Positions 1 through 9,212 are shown, counted from the stretch's first letter. The stretch is 64,000 nucleotides of DNA from Sphingobacterium pedocola (GCF_015209965.1 NZ_MU158689.1:903629-967628), one strand, 5' to 3'. A program made the numbers and translations. Notes: generated by a model not told the origin, from the letters alone.

Positions 1-1
1 T

Positions 2-544
2 GAAAGCAAACGGATGGGGAGGGACAAGGGCATGTTGCAGTATGGAAATTACACCTGGGCTGAATATGCGCAGCAAATATTGCATTGTACGGATTTGCCG
101 GCATTTATATCCGTGAATGAAAGACAACTTCCAGTATATCAACAGCAGTTTTCGAATCCGGAATTGATTGTAGACTGTGTGTCTGCAAAAGGACCTTTAA
201 CCGGGTTATTGAGTGCTCATTTTAATTTTCCAGAGGAGGATATCTTGGTGTTGGCCTGTGATATGATCAATATGGATACCGATACCTTGCGTACATTAAT
301 ACGAAATCATGTTGACAATAAAGGAATAGCAGGTTGCTTTTTTGAAAATAACAGTCGTGTGGAGCCATTGTGCGCCATTTATTCTTCCAGTATGCTAGCA
401 CAAATTGCTACGCAATTAAACTCAGGAACACTTATTCATTTTGCATTACATAAAATCATTTTAAGTTTCCACGTTTCTATCATACCGATCGCTGATCATA
501 TTAAGTTTGTCAATTACAATACCATTGACCATTTTTATGAATAG
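2..544 (+). CDS. mobA: MobA-like molybdenum cofactor guanylyltransferase, 5'-truncated
   Basis: The reading frame is open from base 2, so the gene starts before the window. The first residues read ESKRMGRDKG, the nucleotide-binding signature (RMGxDK) at the N-terminus of MobA-type NTP transferases. Further in are a GPLTGLLSA segment and LVLACDM, which matches the metal-binding LxxxxDMP strand of the family. MobA attaches GMP to molybdopterin in the cytoplasm, making the bis-MGD cofactor of DMSO-reductase-family enzymes. About 180 residues are present, close to the normal length of about 190-200, so only the first few residues (the GG loop) are missing. No other molybdopterin genes are visible, and related NTP transferases (MocA, KDO cytidylyltransferase) are less likely. 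Confidence 0.75.
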   Translation, partial: ESKRMGRDKGMLQYGNYTWAEYAQQILHCTDLPAFISVNERQLPVYQQQFSNPELIVDCVSAKGPLTGLLSAHFNFPEEDILVLACDMINMDTDTLRTLIRNHVDNKGIAGCFFENNSRVEPLCAIYSSSMLAQIATQLNSGTLIHFALHKIILSFHVSIIPIADHIKFVNYNTIDHFYE

Positions 545-599
545 GAGATCAAAAATAGAGAGACGAAGCGAATATTAGAGACAGCCCTGTTTTTAATTC

Positions 600-633
600 G
601 AGAGCCTAAGATATTTTACTATCTCAGGCTCTC
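600..633 (+). terminator. Hairpin terminator downstream of the mobA-like gene
   Basis: Arms at 600-613 and 620-633 (GAGAGCCTAAGATA against TATCTCAGGCTCTC) pair over 14 positions with one G:U, around a 6-nt loop. A pyrimidine-rich tract follows. It lies between two convergent genes and may serve the upstream one. Confidence 0.7.
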
Positions 634-765
634 TTCTTCGTGAGGTATTCAATATACCCTATATTTTTTCTGCAGACGCTTCCACTTATTTATATAACGT
701 TTGTCGTTTCAAATTGTTGTAAAAAAAAACAAAAAAAATGCTAATTCATGGGCCTTTCTCCAGCA

Positions 766-1326
766 CTATGACACCTGAGTCGTATTGAAGACTTCTCCGA
801 ATTTAGAAAACGTTTCATTAGCCACTTCTATTGCTTTTGCATGACTGGCTGGGTCTTCTCCGTATGTGTTGAGTACTGCCGTAAATGCAGCCCACATCTT
901 ACCCGTATCTTCCCCATATCCCGAAAAGAAAGATGTTCCTCCAGTAATACCGTATTTATTCAACATCTGTACAATGTATGGTCCGCCCATGATAGAACCT
1001 TCCAATACGTATAAGGCAGAGAGGGCTTCCAAGGGGGAAGTTACCTGTGGGACATTCACTTCCGGGAGATGGTCCACACTTTCGCCTAATTCTTCAACAT
1101 CCTGTTTGATATAGCTGGAATTCCGACGCTGGACATAGTCTGGCAGTACTTCGTTTGTAATATACGGCATTATCGCTTTTTCGACAGCGTTGAAGTATGC
1201 ATAGAAGTTTTTTAATACTTCTGCGTAATCTGCGTTGGAACGGATAGCTTTTAGTTGACGTACAACTGTACCTTCTAATTTTTGATGTGCAGCACTCGTG
1301 CTTTCTTTGATATTTTGACTTAACAT
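766..1326 (-). CDS. Biliverdin-producing heme oxygenase
   Basis: This 186-residue soluble protein has the layout of bacterial heme oxygenases (PF01126). The likely heme-ligating histidine is H14 in STSAAHQKLEG, and the distal-helix region LYVLEGSIMGG corresponds to the family's LYVLEGSxLGG motif. The enzyme would open heme to biliverdin, CO and iron, for iron acquisition or for a phytochrome chromophore. Bacterial homologues of this subfamily often sit beside a bacteriophytochrome kinase, but none is next to it here. It is transcribed alone, convergent with the mobA-like gene. The start is the first in-frame ATG of a conserved-length protein. The family call is firm; the physiological role is inferred. 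Confidence 0.8.
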   Translation of the reverse strand: MLSQNIKESTSAAHQKLEGTVVRQLKAIRSNADYAEVLKNFYAYFNAVEKAIMPYITNEVLPDYVQRRNSSYIKQDVEELGESVDHLPEVNVPQVTSPLEALSALYVLEGSIMGGPYIVQMLNKYGITGGTSFFSGYGEDTGKMWAAFTAVLNTYGEDPASHAKAIEVANETFSKFGEVFNTTQVS

Positions 1327-1532
1327 GATGTAATCTTTTAATTTATAACGATTCTATACAAATATTGTTATTTATTGGAATATCTGTATGCTTCTTTTCG
1401 CTTAATCATCTATGAAATCTGCTATTTTTCTAACAAGCTTTCGTAGTAGGGCAAGTAGGACGTCAATTTCGTTACAAAGAGAATTAACGTTTCTTTGCTT
1501 TTTAACGGAAAAAAAACTATGTTGCAGAAAAT

Positions 1533-1551
1533 TATACTTCGACCAAGTATA
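1533..1551 (+). promoter_or_regulatory. Small inverted repeat in front of the glutaminase-type gene
   Basis: TATACTT and AAGTATA (1533-1539 and 1545-1551) form a perfect 7-bp dyad with a 5-nt spacer, ending 28 bases before the ATG at 1580. It could be an operator or a leader hairpin; only the symmetry is seen. Confidence 0.35.
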
Positions 1552-1579
1552 GATTTTTTATTCTAAAAACAATACAATT

Positions 1580-4054
1580 ATGAACAAAATCAAATTTATG
1601 AAGAGCCTAGTTCTTCTTTTCTTCGTCGGAGTTTCCGGGCAGTTGCATGCGCAGGATAGGACGGCGCCGTCTTATCCGTTGATCACCCACAACCCCAATT
1701 TCAGTATTTGGTCTAATACCGACCAACTTGCGGAATCCACAACGACACATTGGACCGGAGCGGATCATGCGCTATTGGGTATGATCGATGTAGATGGAAC
1801 AATATATCGCTTTCTAGGTAAGGAGGTTCCAAATTACAAAACCATTCTGCCCGCCTCCGATGAAGAGTCTTATGAAGTACATTATACCGAAGTACAGCCT
1901 CAAGGAGATTGGAAAACAACAAACTATAACAGCTCTGAATGGAAGTTAGGAAAAGCGCCTATTGGTGATTTGGCTCAAAAAGCTAAAACGATTTGGCAAT
2001 CTAATGATATTTGGGTAAGACGAACTTTTGATGTCACCAGCCCTGAAACTATCGACGCTCTTTTTTTAAAATTAAATCACGATGACGATATCGACGTATA
2101 TCTTAATGGCACCAAGATTTATAATAAAGTAGGATGGACCAACACATTTGAATATATTTCCTTAGGAGAAGAGGATAAAAAAGCCTTAAAATCAGGAAAA
2201 AATGTCATTGCAATCCATCTGCGAAATACCGCGGGAGGACGTTTTCTTGATTTTGGGTTAGTCGATCGGGAAATAGATCGTTCCGCGACGACGCAGTTAG
2301 CAAAGCAAACCAACGTAGAAGTAAATGCGACGCAAACCATATACCATTTTACCTGCGGTGCAGTTGACCTAAAATTGACGTTCACCTCGCCGTTGTTGAT
2401 GGATAATCTGGATCATTTAGCACGTCCCATCTCCTATATTTCCCATCAGGTGCATGCCAACGACAGCAAAAACCATCAAGTCAAGGTGTATCTTAGCGCT
2501 GCATCAAATATTGCCGTTTATGAGCCTTCGCAGGAAGTAACGGCGAAGCAATATAACTCCGATCAGCTTTCCATTTTAAAAACAGGTACGGTCGAACAGC
2601 CTATGTTGCAAAAAGGAGCAGATGACATGCGCATAGATTGGGGTTATTTCTATGTCGCCGTACCAAAGAAAAGCCAATCTGTGCAGTTTATTACTCCCCA
2701 AAAAGAGGCAGGAAATGCCTTTCGAAATGGTCTTACCACATCTACAGCGCATCAAGGCAGACAACTCGCCTTGAATACCGTTATTCCGTTTGGCAGTGTT
2801 GGTAAAAAGCCGGTTACGCATTATGTTGCCGTCGGATATGATGAGGTTTATTCGATACAATATTTTGGTAACAATTTGCGGCCATGGTGGAATCTATCTG
2901 GTAAAGAGACGATAGAAAAGCAACTTACTAAAGCCACGAATGAATACCAAGAAACCATCGCACAATGTGAGGCATTTGATAAAACATTGTATGCAGACGC
3001 ATTGAAATCGGGCGGAAAAAAATACGCGCACCTCTGTGCATTGGCCTATCGTCAAAGTATCGCAGCCCATACATTGGTGAAAAGCCCCGAAGGAGAAATT
3101 CTATGGTTATCCAAGGAAAACAACAGCGGAGGTTTTATCAATACGGTGGATGTCACTTATCCATCCGCTCCATTATACTTGATTTATAATTCACAGTTGT
3201 TGGAAGGTATGCTCAATGGGATTTTTTATTTCAGTGAAAGCGGCAGATATCCGCATCCATGGGCCGCGCATGATCTTGGTACTTACCCCTTGGCGAACGG
3301 ACAGACATATGGTGAGCCCATGCCGATCGAAGAATCGGGTAATATGATTATCCTTACTGCTGCTATAGCAAAAGCGCAAGGAAATGCGGAGTACGCAAGA
3401 AAACATTGGAAAATACTGACCACATGGGCGGATTATCTAACCAAAGAAGGTTTGGATCCAAAGAACCAGTTGTGTACCGATGACTTTGCAGGGCATCTCG
3501 CTAGAAATGCAAATTTGTCTATCAAGGCAATTGTAGGCATAGCTTGCTACGCTGAGCTGGCCAAGATGTTAGGTTATGACGATATTGCAAAAAAATACAG
3601 AGCTATTGCAGACGGGATGGTTCCGGCATGGATGGAAATGGCAGATGCAGGAGATCACTATGCGCTGACATTTGATAACAAAAATACCTGGAGTCAAAAA
3701 TATAATTTGGTGTGGGATAAAGTTCTACACCTGCAACTTTTCCCTCAAACAGTATATGATACCGAAATCGCGTATTACCTCAAGAGGCAGAATAGATATG
3801 GATTGCCTTTGGACAGCAGGAAAGATTATACTAAAAATGACTGGATTTTGTGGACGGCGACTTTTACGAACAACGAAAAGGACTTTCAGTCACTCATAAA
3901 TCCCGTTTATTTACATGCAATCGAAACAAGCTCTAGAGTACCGTTAAACGATTTTTACGATTCAAAGACCGGTATTCGGGAGAACTTTAAAGCTCGCAGT
4001 GTGGTAGGAGGTTTTTATATGAAAATGTTTTCTGATAGATTAAAAAATAAATAA
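1580..4054 (+). CDS. Secreted glutaminase-A-type protein (DUF4964/DUF5127/DUF4965/DUF1793 architecture)
   Basis: An 824-residue exported protein. It has a signal peptide ending near SGQLHAQ, the N-terminal block TAPSYPLITHNPNFSIWS typical of DUF4964, and a C-terminal helical block (GGFINTVDVTYPSAPL, PHPWAAHDLGTYP, MPIEESGNMIIL) typical of DUF4965/DUF1793, the family named after fungal glutaminase A. About residues 95-230 form a beta-sandwich insert resembling the jelly-roll of glycoside hydrolase family 2 (WVRRTFDV, DIDVYLNGTKIY), within DUF5127. The six-hairpin-like C-terminus suggests sugar or glycoconjugate substrates are also possible, and the true substrate in Bacteroidota is not established. 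It stands alone, with a hairpin terminator just after it. Confidence 0.75.
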   Translation: MNKIKFMKSLVLLFFVGVSGQLHAQDRTAPSYPLITHNPNFSIWSNTDQLAESTTTHWTGADHALLGMIDVDGTIYRFLGKEVPNYKTILPASDEESYEVHYTEVQPQGDWKTTNYNSSEWKLGKAPIGDLAQKAKTIWQSNDIWVRRTFDVTSPETIDALFLKLNHDDDIDVYLNGTKIYNKVGWTNTFEYISLGEEDKKALKSGKNVIAIHLRNTAGGRFLDFGLVDREIDRSATTQLAKQTNVEVNATQTIYHFTCGAVDLKLTFTSPLLMDNLDHLARPISYISHQVHANDSKNHQVKVYLSAASNIAVYEPSQEVTAKQYNSDQLSILKTGTVEQPMLQKGADDMRIDWGYFYVAVPKKSQSVQFITPQKEAGNAFRNGLTTSTAHQGRQLALNTVIPFGSVGKKPVTHYVAVGYDEVYSIQYFGNNLRPWWNLSGKETIEKQLTKATNEYQETIAQCEAFDKTLYADALKSGGKKYAHLCALAYRQSIAAHTLVKSPEGEILWLSKENNSGGFINTVDVTYPSAPLYLIYNSQLLEGMLNGIFYFSESGRYPHPWAAHDLGTYPLANGQTYGEPMPIEESGNMIILTAAIAKAQGNAEYARKHWKILTTWADYLTKEGLDPKNQLCTDDFAGHLARNANLSIKAIVGIACYAELAKMLGYDDIAKKYRAIADGMVPAWMEMADAGDHYALTFDNKNTWSQKYNLVWDKVLHLQLFPQTVYDTEIAYYLKRQNRYGLPLDSRKDYTKNDWILWTATFTNNEKDFQSLINPVYLHAIETSSRVPLNDFYDSKTGIRENFKARSVVGGFYMKMFSDRLKNK

Positions 4055-4061
4055 GCCAATA

Positions 4062-4100
4062 AGGAGTCCAAAACAGAGAATGATATCTTTTTGGACTCCT
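4062..4100 (+). terminator. Hairpin terminator after the glutaminase-type gene
   Basis: AGGAGTCCAAAA (4062-4073) pairs perfectly with TTTTGGACTCCT (4089-4100) over 12 bp. The arms start 7 bases after the stop codon at 4054. Confidence 0.75.
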
Positions 4101-4221
4101 ATTCCACTATATATTACCTGTTTTCACCTTCGCTTCATCCTTTGTTCACATCTAAATTGTCATATATTACAACAATTTTTGCGGTTGACTGTTAATTTTT
4201 AGACATCATAACGAAAATCTT

Positions 4222-4896
4222 ATGAGTTTAAACACAGATACAAAAATTAACGTCGTAACAGCGCTTAGCGTTCTTTCCGCTAACAAAAAAATTCCAAAGG
4301 TGATAGAGAGACAGGTACTTACCGCGTTATCGCACTATCCTGAGCTTGGGGATGCATGCATAAGATTTATTTTTACACAACAGTTGAAAAGATCCGTAAT
4401 GGCCGCACGGCCAGTGATTCGAACATTGTTCTACGCGCGTAAAAGACGGGTGTACGATATATTGATCAGTCCGGTATTTAAACTTAAACACAGCATCGAA
4501 CCCATTCATCAGGTGGCAGATGCTGTATTAATCGGGTGGATAGGCCATGAGCTCGGTCATATTATGGACTATGAGGAAAGAAGCACGATAGGCATTGCTA
4601 GGTTTGGTTTATTGTACTGGTTGTCCAAAAGGTATGTCCGCAAGGCGGAACGTGTAGCGGATACGTTCGCTGTAACCCGTGGTATGGGCTCCTATATTTT
4701 GGCCACCAAAGAATTTATTTTGGACCATAGCGAATTGTCGCAGCGGTACAAAGATAAAATCGCACGCCTTTATCTTTCCCCGGATGATATTGTAGAACTG
4801 GTAGCCAAACTGGAAGAGAAAACACAAGATGATCGCGAGGAAATATTGGCCGAGGAATCCCAAATAGTGGAGGATATCACCAAAGAAGATCAATAA
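4222..4896 (+). CDS. Putative zinc metallopeptidase-like protein with HELGH motif
   Basis: A 224-residue protein that I do not recognise as a named family. It has a clear HExxH zinc motif (HELGH, residues 109-113) and, about 30 residues later, an ExxAD segment (E143 in AERVAD), the gluzincin third-ligand arrangement used by M48-type peptidases. There is no signal peptide and no long hydrophobic segment, so a cytoplasmic or membrane-peripheral location is likely. The C-terminal 45 residues are acidic and helical, probably coiled coil. Catalytic residues are visible, but the substrate is unknown. It has its own start after the terminator at 4062-4100 and converges with the gene at 4918, leaving only 21 bases between them. 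Confidence 0.6.
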   Translation: MSLNTDTKINVVTALSVLSANKKIPKVIERQVLTALSHYPELGDACIRFIFTQQLKRSVMAARPVIRTLFYARKRRVYDILISPVFKLKHSIEPIHQVADAVLIGWIGHELGHIMDYEERSTIGIARFGLLYWLSKRYVRKAERVADTFAVTRGMGSYILATKEFILDHSELSQRYKDKIARLYLSPDDIVELVAKLEEKTQDDREEILAEESQIVEDITKEDQ

Positions 4897-4917
4897 GCCC
4901 CCTGAACAATCTTGTTT

Positions 4918-6435
4918 TTATAATGTCGAGATGTATTTTTCAAACTTATCAAATTCCTCCTCTATCATAACCCGAGGTATTTTCGTTTGTCCTCCTAGTT
5001 TTTTGTAATGTTCGCTCCAGCTATGGAAATATGATACAGGTATGATATTGACTTCCACCCCATCTAACGCTTGATGTCGGGCCACCTTATAATTCTTATT
5101 GTTAGCCTGGAGTTTTGCGTCGAGAAATTCGGTGATTTGTGGAGAAGTGTACACTCTATCAGCGCCCAAGTACCATTTATTGATGTGTTTTTCTCCTCTG
5201 CGGATCGAGGCAACGGTGAATTCCTCTATCTGCAGATCAAATTGCTCCTGTAATTTTTCGATAGCATTGTTCATCTGATGTACGGATACCTGTTCCCCCA
5301 CGACATTTAGAAAGTGCTTTGTCCGGCCACTGATCATAATTTCAGCGTGTTCTTTATCCGTGAGGATCACTGTATCACCGATCATATAACGCCAAGCCCC
5401 GGCTACGGTCGAGATTAAAAGTACGTATTCCGTACCTTCATCTATTTCTTCTAATGTTAGCACCTCAGCATCCTGTCTCACTCGTCCTTCTTCGTCCATA
5501 TTTGCCTCAACAAAGGGAACGAACTCGAAGAAAATACCGTTGTCAACAATGAGGGCCATACCGTTGGTATCCGGTCTTTTTTGTGTAGCTAAATAACCTT
5601 CTGAAGCTAGGTAAGTGTCGATATAGGTCATCGGGCGCGCAAACAGTTTTTCAAAACTTTTGCGATAAGGCCCAAAAGCGACCCCTCCTGTGCTGTATAC
5701 CTGAAGGTTGGGCCAGATATCGTGTATGGTGTCGACCTGATGGTAACGAATGATTTCTTTAAGTAGGAGTTCGGACCAGGACGGAATACCCGTCATACTG
5801 CCGATGTCCCATTTTCTTGCAGCTTTCGCTATCCTTCTGACCCGCTCATCCCAATCTTTGGTCGCAGCGATTTTTCGTCCGGGTTTGTAAAACTTTCTAA
5901 ACCACAATGGAAGGTTGGATGCGGAAATTCCGCTAATTTCTCCTTCAAGGAAGCCGTTTCGTTCTTTTAGCTGCGTACTGCTTCCGAGCATCATGATGTT
6001 TTTTTCAAAAAAATCCGCCGGCAAACCAAAATTTTTTAGACTAAGAATTTGCTGTATGCCCGCTTTTTTTATAGCATCTAACATATCGTCGGTCACTGGT
6101 ATAGCCTTACTGCTGCTGGTGGTTCCGCTGCTCAACGCGAAGTATCGTTGACCGCCCGGCCAGGTGATGTTTTCGTGCCCCTCATCTAAATAGTGCCACC
6201 ATTCTGCATATATGTTGTCGTAGTCGTATATAGGCACTGCGCGTTGGAAAGCTTTGATCGGATCCGTTTCAGTCAATATCGTGCTGAAATTATATTTTCT
6301 TCCAAAAGCAGTATATTTTGCTTTTTTCAACATGTCAATTAGCACTTCCCGCTGTGCGTCCTTAGGTAATGGATCTTTACTGATGATGCCGTTTACGTTG
6401 ATTACCCTTTTTATAATTTCTCCGATAATAGCCAT
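4918..6435 (-). CDS. GH3 auxin-responsive-family acyl-adenylating protein
   Basis: A 505-residue cytoplasmic protein of the GH3 superfamily (PF03321), named after plant jasmonate/auxin amido synthetases. The ATP/AMP-binding motif I appears as LSSGTTSSSKAIPVT, followed by the motif-II-like YSTGGVAFGPY and the motif-III-like YRYMIGDTVIL (here WRYMIGDTVIL). Plant members adenylate a carboxylic acid and couple it to an amino acid. Bacterial members of this length are common in Bacteroidota, but their substrates are unknown, and some lie near lipid biosynthesis genes. Here there is no such neighbour. The gene is divergent from the DUF6807 gene at 6551 and shares a 115-bp promoter region with it. 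Confidence 0.8.
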   Translation of the reverse strand: MAIIGEIIKRVINVNGIISKDPLPKDAQREVLIDMLKKAKYTAFGRKYNFSTILTETDPIKAFQRAVPIYDYDNIYAEWWHYLDEGHENITWPGGQRYFALSSGTTSSSKAIPVTDDMLDAIKKAGIQQILSLKNFGLPADFFEKNIMMLGSSTQLKERNGFLEGEISGISASNLPLWFRKFYKPGRKIAATKDWDERVRRIAKAARKWDIGSMTGIPSWSELLLKEIIRYHQVDTIHDIWPNLQVYSTGGVAFGPYRKSFEKLFARPMTYIDTYLASEGYLATQKRPDTNGMALIVDNGIFFEFVPFVEANMDEEGRVRQDAEVLTLEEIDEGTEYVLLISTVAGAWRYMIGDTVILTDKEHAEIMISGRTKHFLNVVGEQVSVHQMNNAIEKLQEQFDLQIEEFTVASIRRGEKHINKWYLGADRVYTSPQITEFLDAKLQANNKNYKVARHQALDGVEVNIIPVSYFHSWSEHYKKLGGQTKIPRVMIEEEFDKFEKYISTL

Positions 6436-6518
6436 AAATAAAAAATTGCTTACTTTACCATTATAACAACCAAAGGAGTGTGGAAGTTTTGTTTTGCTCG
6501 CTGCATAGAAAAGGTTTC

Positions 6519-6538
6519 AATATTTGTTTACAAATATT
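6519..6538 (+). promoter_or_regulatory. Perfect 8-4-8 palindrome between divergent genes
   Basis: AATATTTG (6519-6526), TTTA, CAAATATT (6531-6538) is a perfect inverted repeat in the 115-bp divergent region between the GH3-type gene and the DUF6807 gene. A TAnnTTTG-like box (TATGTTTG, 6539-6546) abuts it. It is a candidate operator for one or both genes. Confidence 0.4.
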
Positions 6539-6550
6539 TATGTTTGTTAG

Positions 6551-7561
6551 ATGCATTTACTACTCAGCAACTTCATTTTTCGGATAACCATTACATTATG
6601 GTTATTAACCAACATATGCTGCACGCAGGTGAGCGGGCAATCAGAAAAACTACAGTTAACTGTCGATAGTGTATTGACTATCAGTAGCAGTATGAGTTGT
6701 TTGCTTAGTTATCAATTCAATACAGTATATCCACCCAAAGGGCAGGATAGCAGTTATCGGCGCAGTGGTTTTATCCATCCGCTTAATACACCTCAAGGAC
6801 ATCAACTTACCCGTATGCAACCTGATGATCATTACCACCATTATGGCATTTGGAATCCGTGGACGCATACCCTTTTTGAGAAGGACACGATCGATTTTTG
6901 GAATCTGAAGAAGAAAACCGGAACAGTCCGTTTTGTCCGCTTCACTAACCAGGATAAAGGCGCGAATTATGCCGAATATACAGCGCTGCATCACCACGTC
7001 GCATTCAAAAAAAACGGTACCGAAAAAGTCGCCTTGGAAGAATGGCAAACCGTTAGGGTGGAGGTATCCGATGAAGCCAAAAATTACTATTGGGTCGACA
7101 TTACGACTACTTTTCGTTGTGCTTCAACGAGTCCATTGCACTTGCTTACTTATCGGTACGGAGGACTAGGATGGCGGGCTACGGAATTTTGGGATAGCAG
7201 CAATTGTGAGGTATTGACCTCGGATGGAAAAGATCGTAACAATACCGATGGTAGCAAAGCAAGATGGTGCTTGGTACAAGGTGAGTTACCAAATAATTCC
7301 TATGGCGGAATGGCCATTCTTTCCCATCCCGATAACTACAATCATCCGGAACCCTTACGTATTTGGGATGAAAATGGTAATAATGGACGTGGAGATTTCT
7401 TCCTCAATGTCTCACCGACAAAAGATCGTGATTGGCTGTTAGAGCCAGGCCATACCTATGTTTTAAAATATCGGCTTATTGTATTTGATGGGCATATGGA
7501 TGCAGACAGCGTAGAAAGCATCTGGCAAAGTTTTTCTAAAAGCCAAACAGCTCCTAACTAG
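6551..7561 (+). CDS. DUF6807 (PmoA-family) secreted protein
   Basis: A 336-residue protein with an N-terminal hydrophobic export signal (about residues 1-29, ending near TNICCTQVSG, where a cysteine could allow lipidation). It carries the DUF6807 signature region: FIHPLNTPQGHQLTRMQP, then DDHYHHYGIWNPWTHT and a C-terminal GDFFLNVSPTKDRDW with LKYRLIVFDGH. The family is often annotated as methane oxygenase PmoA, but that name is misleading. In Bacteroidota these proteins occur with sugar-degrading genes, and their biochemical role is unsettled. The TAnnTTTG-like box only 4 bases ahead of the ATG is too close to be its promoter unless translation starts later, so the true start or promoter is uncertain. 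Confidence 0.7.
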   Translation: MHLLLSNFIFRITITLWLLTNICCTQVSGQSEKLQLTVDSVLTISSSMSCLLSYQFNTVYPPKGQDSSYRRSGFIHPLNTPQGHQLTRMQPDDHYHHYGIWNPWTHTLFEKDTIDFWNLKKKTGTVRFVRFTNQDKGANYAEYTALHHHVAFKKNGTEKVALEEWQTVRVEVSDEAKNYYWVDITTTFRCASTSPLHLLTYRYGGLGWRATEFWDSSNCEVLTSDGKDRNNTDGSKARWCLVQGELPNNSYGGMAILSHPDNYNHPEPLRIWDENGNNGRGDFFLNVSPTKDRDWLLEPGHTYVLKYRLIVFDGHMDADSVESIWQSFSKSQTAPN

Positions 7562-7703
7562 AAACCATTGTGTAATTTAATTTTTATTGAATTTGAGTTT
7601 GGTGTCCACGTAATTCAAAATTGGATATATATCCTTCGACATGCAATGATAATCTATTGGATCGAGAAGGATCAGTTTTTACGCTCGGAAAGTATTTGAC
7701 GAA

Positions 7704-8576
7704 ATGGACCTTCGTTTTAACAAAATGGATAACTTTGCTGTTATGGACATTAGTATTCAGACTGTTGAGGCAAGCATGTTTTCCAAGACGTTTTGCTCTG
7801 AGCATTATCACATCTTATTGACAGCGGATTCAACCTGTTATCAAGTAGACGATGTAAATTACACATCGGGCAGCAAATCCTTAATATTTCTAGCTCCTTA
7901 CCAACGTTTTAGAATCATAGACGCACTGGATCTTCACCTTATGCAACTTGCTTTCAACGGCGATTATTATTGTATAGAGCTACATAAGAACGAAGTATCC
8001 TGTAATGGGTTACTCTTCAATTCCGTTTATCAGTTACCTCATGTGGAAGTTGCAGATGATATCTACCTTGAGTTGACCTCAATTTGCGGTAAAATGGAAA
8101 AAAAGATTTATCAGGACACTAGATTTACCAACTCGATTATTAAATCTTATTTGCAATTGCTACTGTCTATAGCCAGCGATGAAAAACAAAAGTTCATAAA
8201 TCATCATTTCTATTTTACGCAGCTCAGAAGCGAAGAGGGTATAATATTTCAAGATCTGGTTGAGCAGTTTTACAAAACAGAAAAATCCATAACATTTTAT
8301 GCGTTCCGCATGCACATGTCTTTACCCGCGTTTAGTCGTAAAATAAAGCGTGTGCTGCATAAAAGTCCTTCAAAAATTATACAAGAACGTACTATTCTAG
8401 AAGGGAAGAAGCTTTTGCATCTCACTTATAAATCAGTTAAGGAGATCGCACACGAGCTATGTTTCGAAGATCAACATTATTTCAGCCGCTATTTTAAAAC
8501 CCATGTGGGCGTATCGCCAACCTATTACCGTCAGCAGGTCGGCATATCTGCCGCTGCAAATTTATCCATAGAATAG
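7704..8576 (+). CDS. AraC-family transcriptional regulator
   Basis: A 290-residue regulator with a C-terminal AraC double helix-turn-helix (about residues 190-280). It reads FSRKIKRVLHKSPSKIIQER, then VKEIAHELCFEDQHYFSRYF and KTHVGVSPTYYRQ, the canonical second-HTH and signature positions. The N-terminal 150 residues look like a cupin-type sensing domain with several cysteines (FCSEHYH, STCYQ, YYCIEL, VSCNG). The next gene downstream, 60 bases away, encodes a DUF417 membrane protein. In E. coli the AraC-type regulator RclR controls the DUF417 gene rclC in reactive-chlorine resistance, so a similar thiol-stress circuit is possible here but is inference. The start could also be the in-frame ATG at 7725. 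Confidence 0.8.
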   Translation: MDLRFNKMDNFAVMDISIQTVEASMFSKTFCSEHYHILLTADSTCYQVDDVNYTSGSKSLIFLAPYQRFRIIDALDLHLMQLAFNGDYYCIELHKNEVSCNGLLFNSVYQLPHVEVADDIYLELTSICGKMEKKIYQDTRFTNSIIKSYLQLLLSIASDEKQKFINHHFYFTQLRSEEGIIFQDLVEQFYKTEKSITFYAFRMHMSLPAFSRKIKRVLHKSPSKIIQERTILEGKKLLHLTYKSVKEIAHELCFEDQHYFSRYFKTHVGVSPTYYRQQVGISAAANLSIE

Positions 8577-8636
8577 TCAAATATGTCCATTTAATACCAT
8601 ATTCCCGTGTCGTAGTTTTGTGTAAAAAATGATCTT

Positions 8637-9212
8637 ATGCAATTTTTACATTTCTTCGCTGCCTTACAGGGTAAGTTTATCCATTTTCTACAAATCGCTA
8701 TTTTTATTGTAATGGCCTGGATTGGTGGCCTAAAGGTATTCCAGTACGAAGCAGATGGCATCGTGCCATTTGTGGCCAATAGTCCATTTATGAGTTTTTT
8801 CTACACCAATGAAGCTACGGAATACCAACATTATAAAAATCCTGAGGGAGCCACCGTCACAAAAAACATCAACTGGCATAGGGAGAATGGCACCTATATC
8901 TTTTCGTATGGCTTAGGCGGTGTTATAGTTTGCATTGGTATTCTTACCTTATTAGGCATCTGGTATCCTAAGGCAGGATTTGTAGGCGGTTTATTAACCT
9001 TCATCATGTCTGTTGTCACGCTATCTTTTTTAATCACAACGCCAGAAGTTTATGTGCCAAATTTAGGAGGTGACTTTCCTACGCCTAACTTTGGATTTCC
9101 TTATCTTTCCGGAGCTGGGAGACTGGTGCTAAAGGATATCATTATGTTGGTTAGCGGCTTAATAATAGCTTCTGATTGTGCACAGAGACTACTTAATTCA
9201 AAATGTCCTTAG
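8637..9212 (+). CDS. DUF417 (YkgB/RclC-type) inner membrane protein
   Basis: A 191-residue integral membrane protein with about four hydrophobic segments (residues 12-32, 82-103, 111-132, 164-183). The YkgB/DUF417 signature is present: MAWIGGLKVFQYEADGIVPF, then VANSPFMSFFY and a C-terminal SGAGRLVLKDIIML. The E. coli homologue RclC belongs to the reactive chlorine species resistance locus, but its molecular activity is unknown. It follows the AraC regulator by 60 bases on the same strand, which supports joint regulation. Length matches the family. Confidence 0.8.
   Translation: MQFLHFFAALQGKFIHFLQIAIFIVMAWIGGLKVFQYEADGIVPFVANSPFMSFFYTNEATEYQHYKNPEGATVTKNINWHRENGTYIFSYGLGGVIVCIGILTLLGIWYPKAGFVGGLLTFIMSVVTLSFLITTPEVYVPNLGGDFPTPNFGFPYLSGAGRLVLKDIIMLVSGLIIASDCAQRLLNSKCP

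Noticed and set aside
766..1326. A phytochrome partner for the heme oxygenase
   Set aside because: No phytochrome or kinase gene lies on either side in the window.
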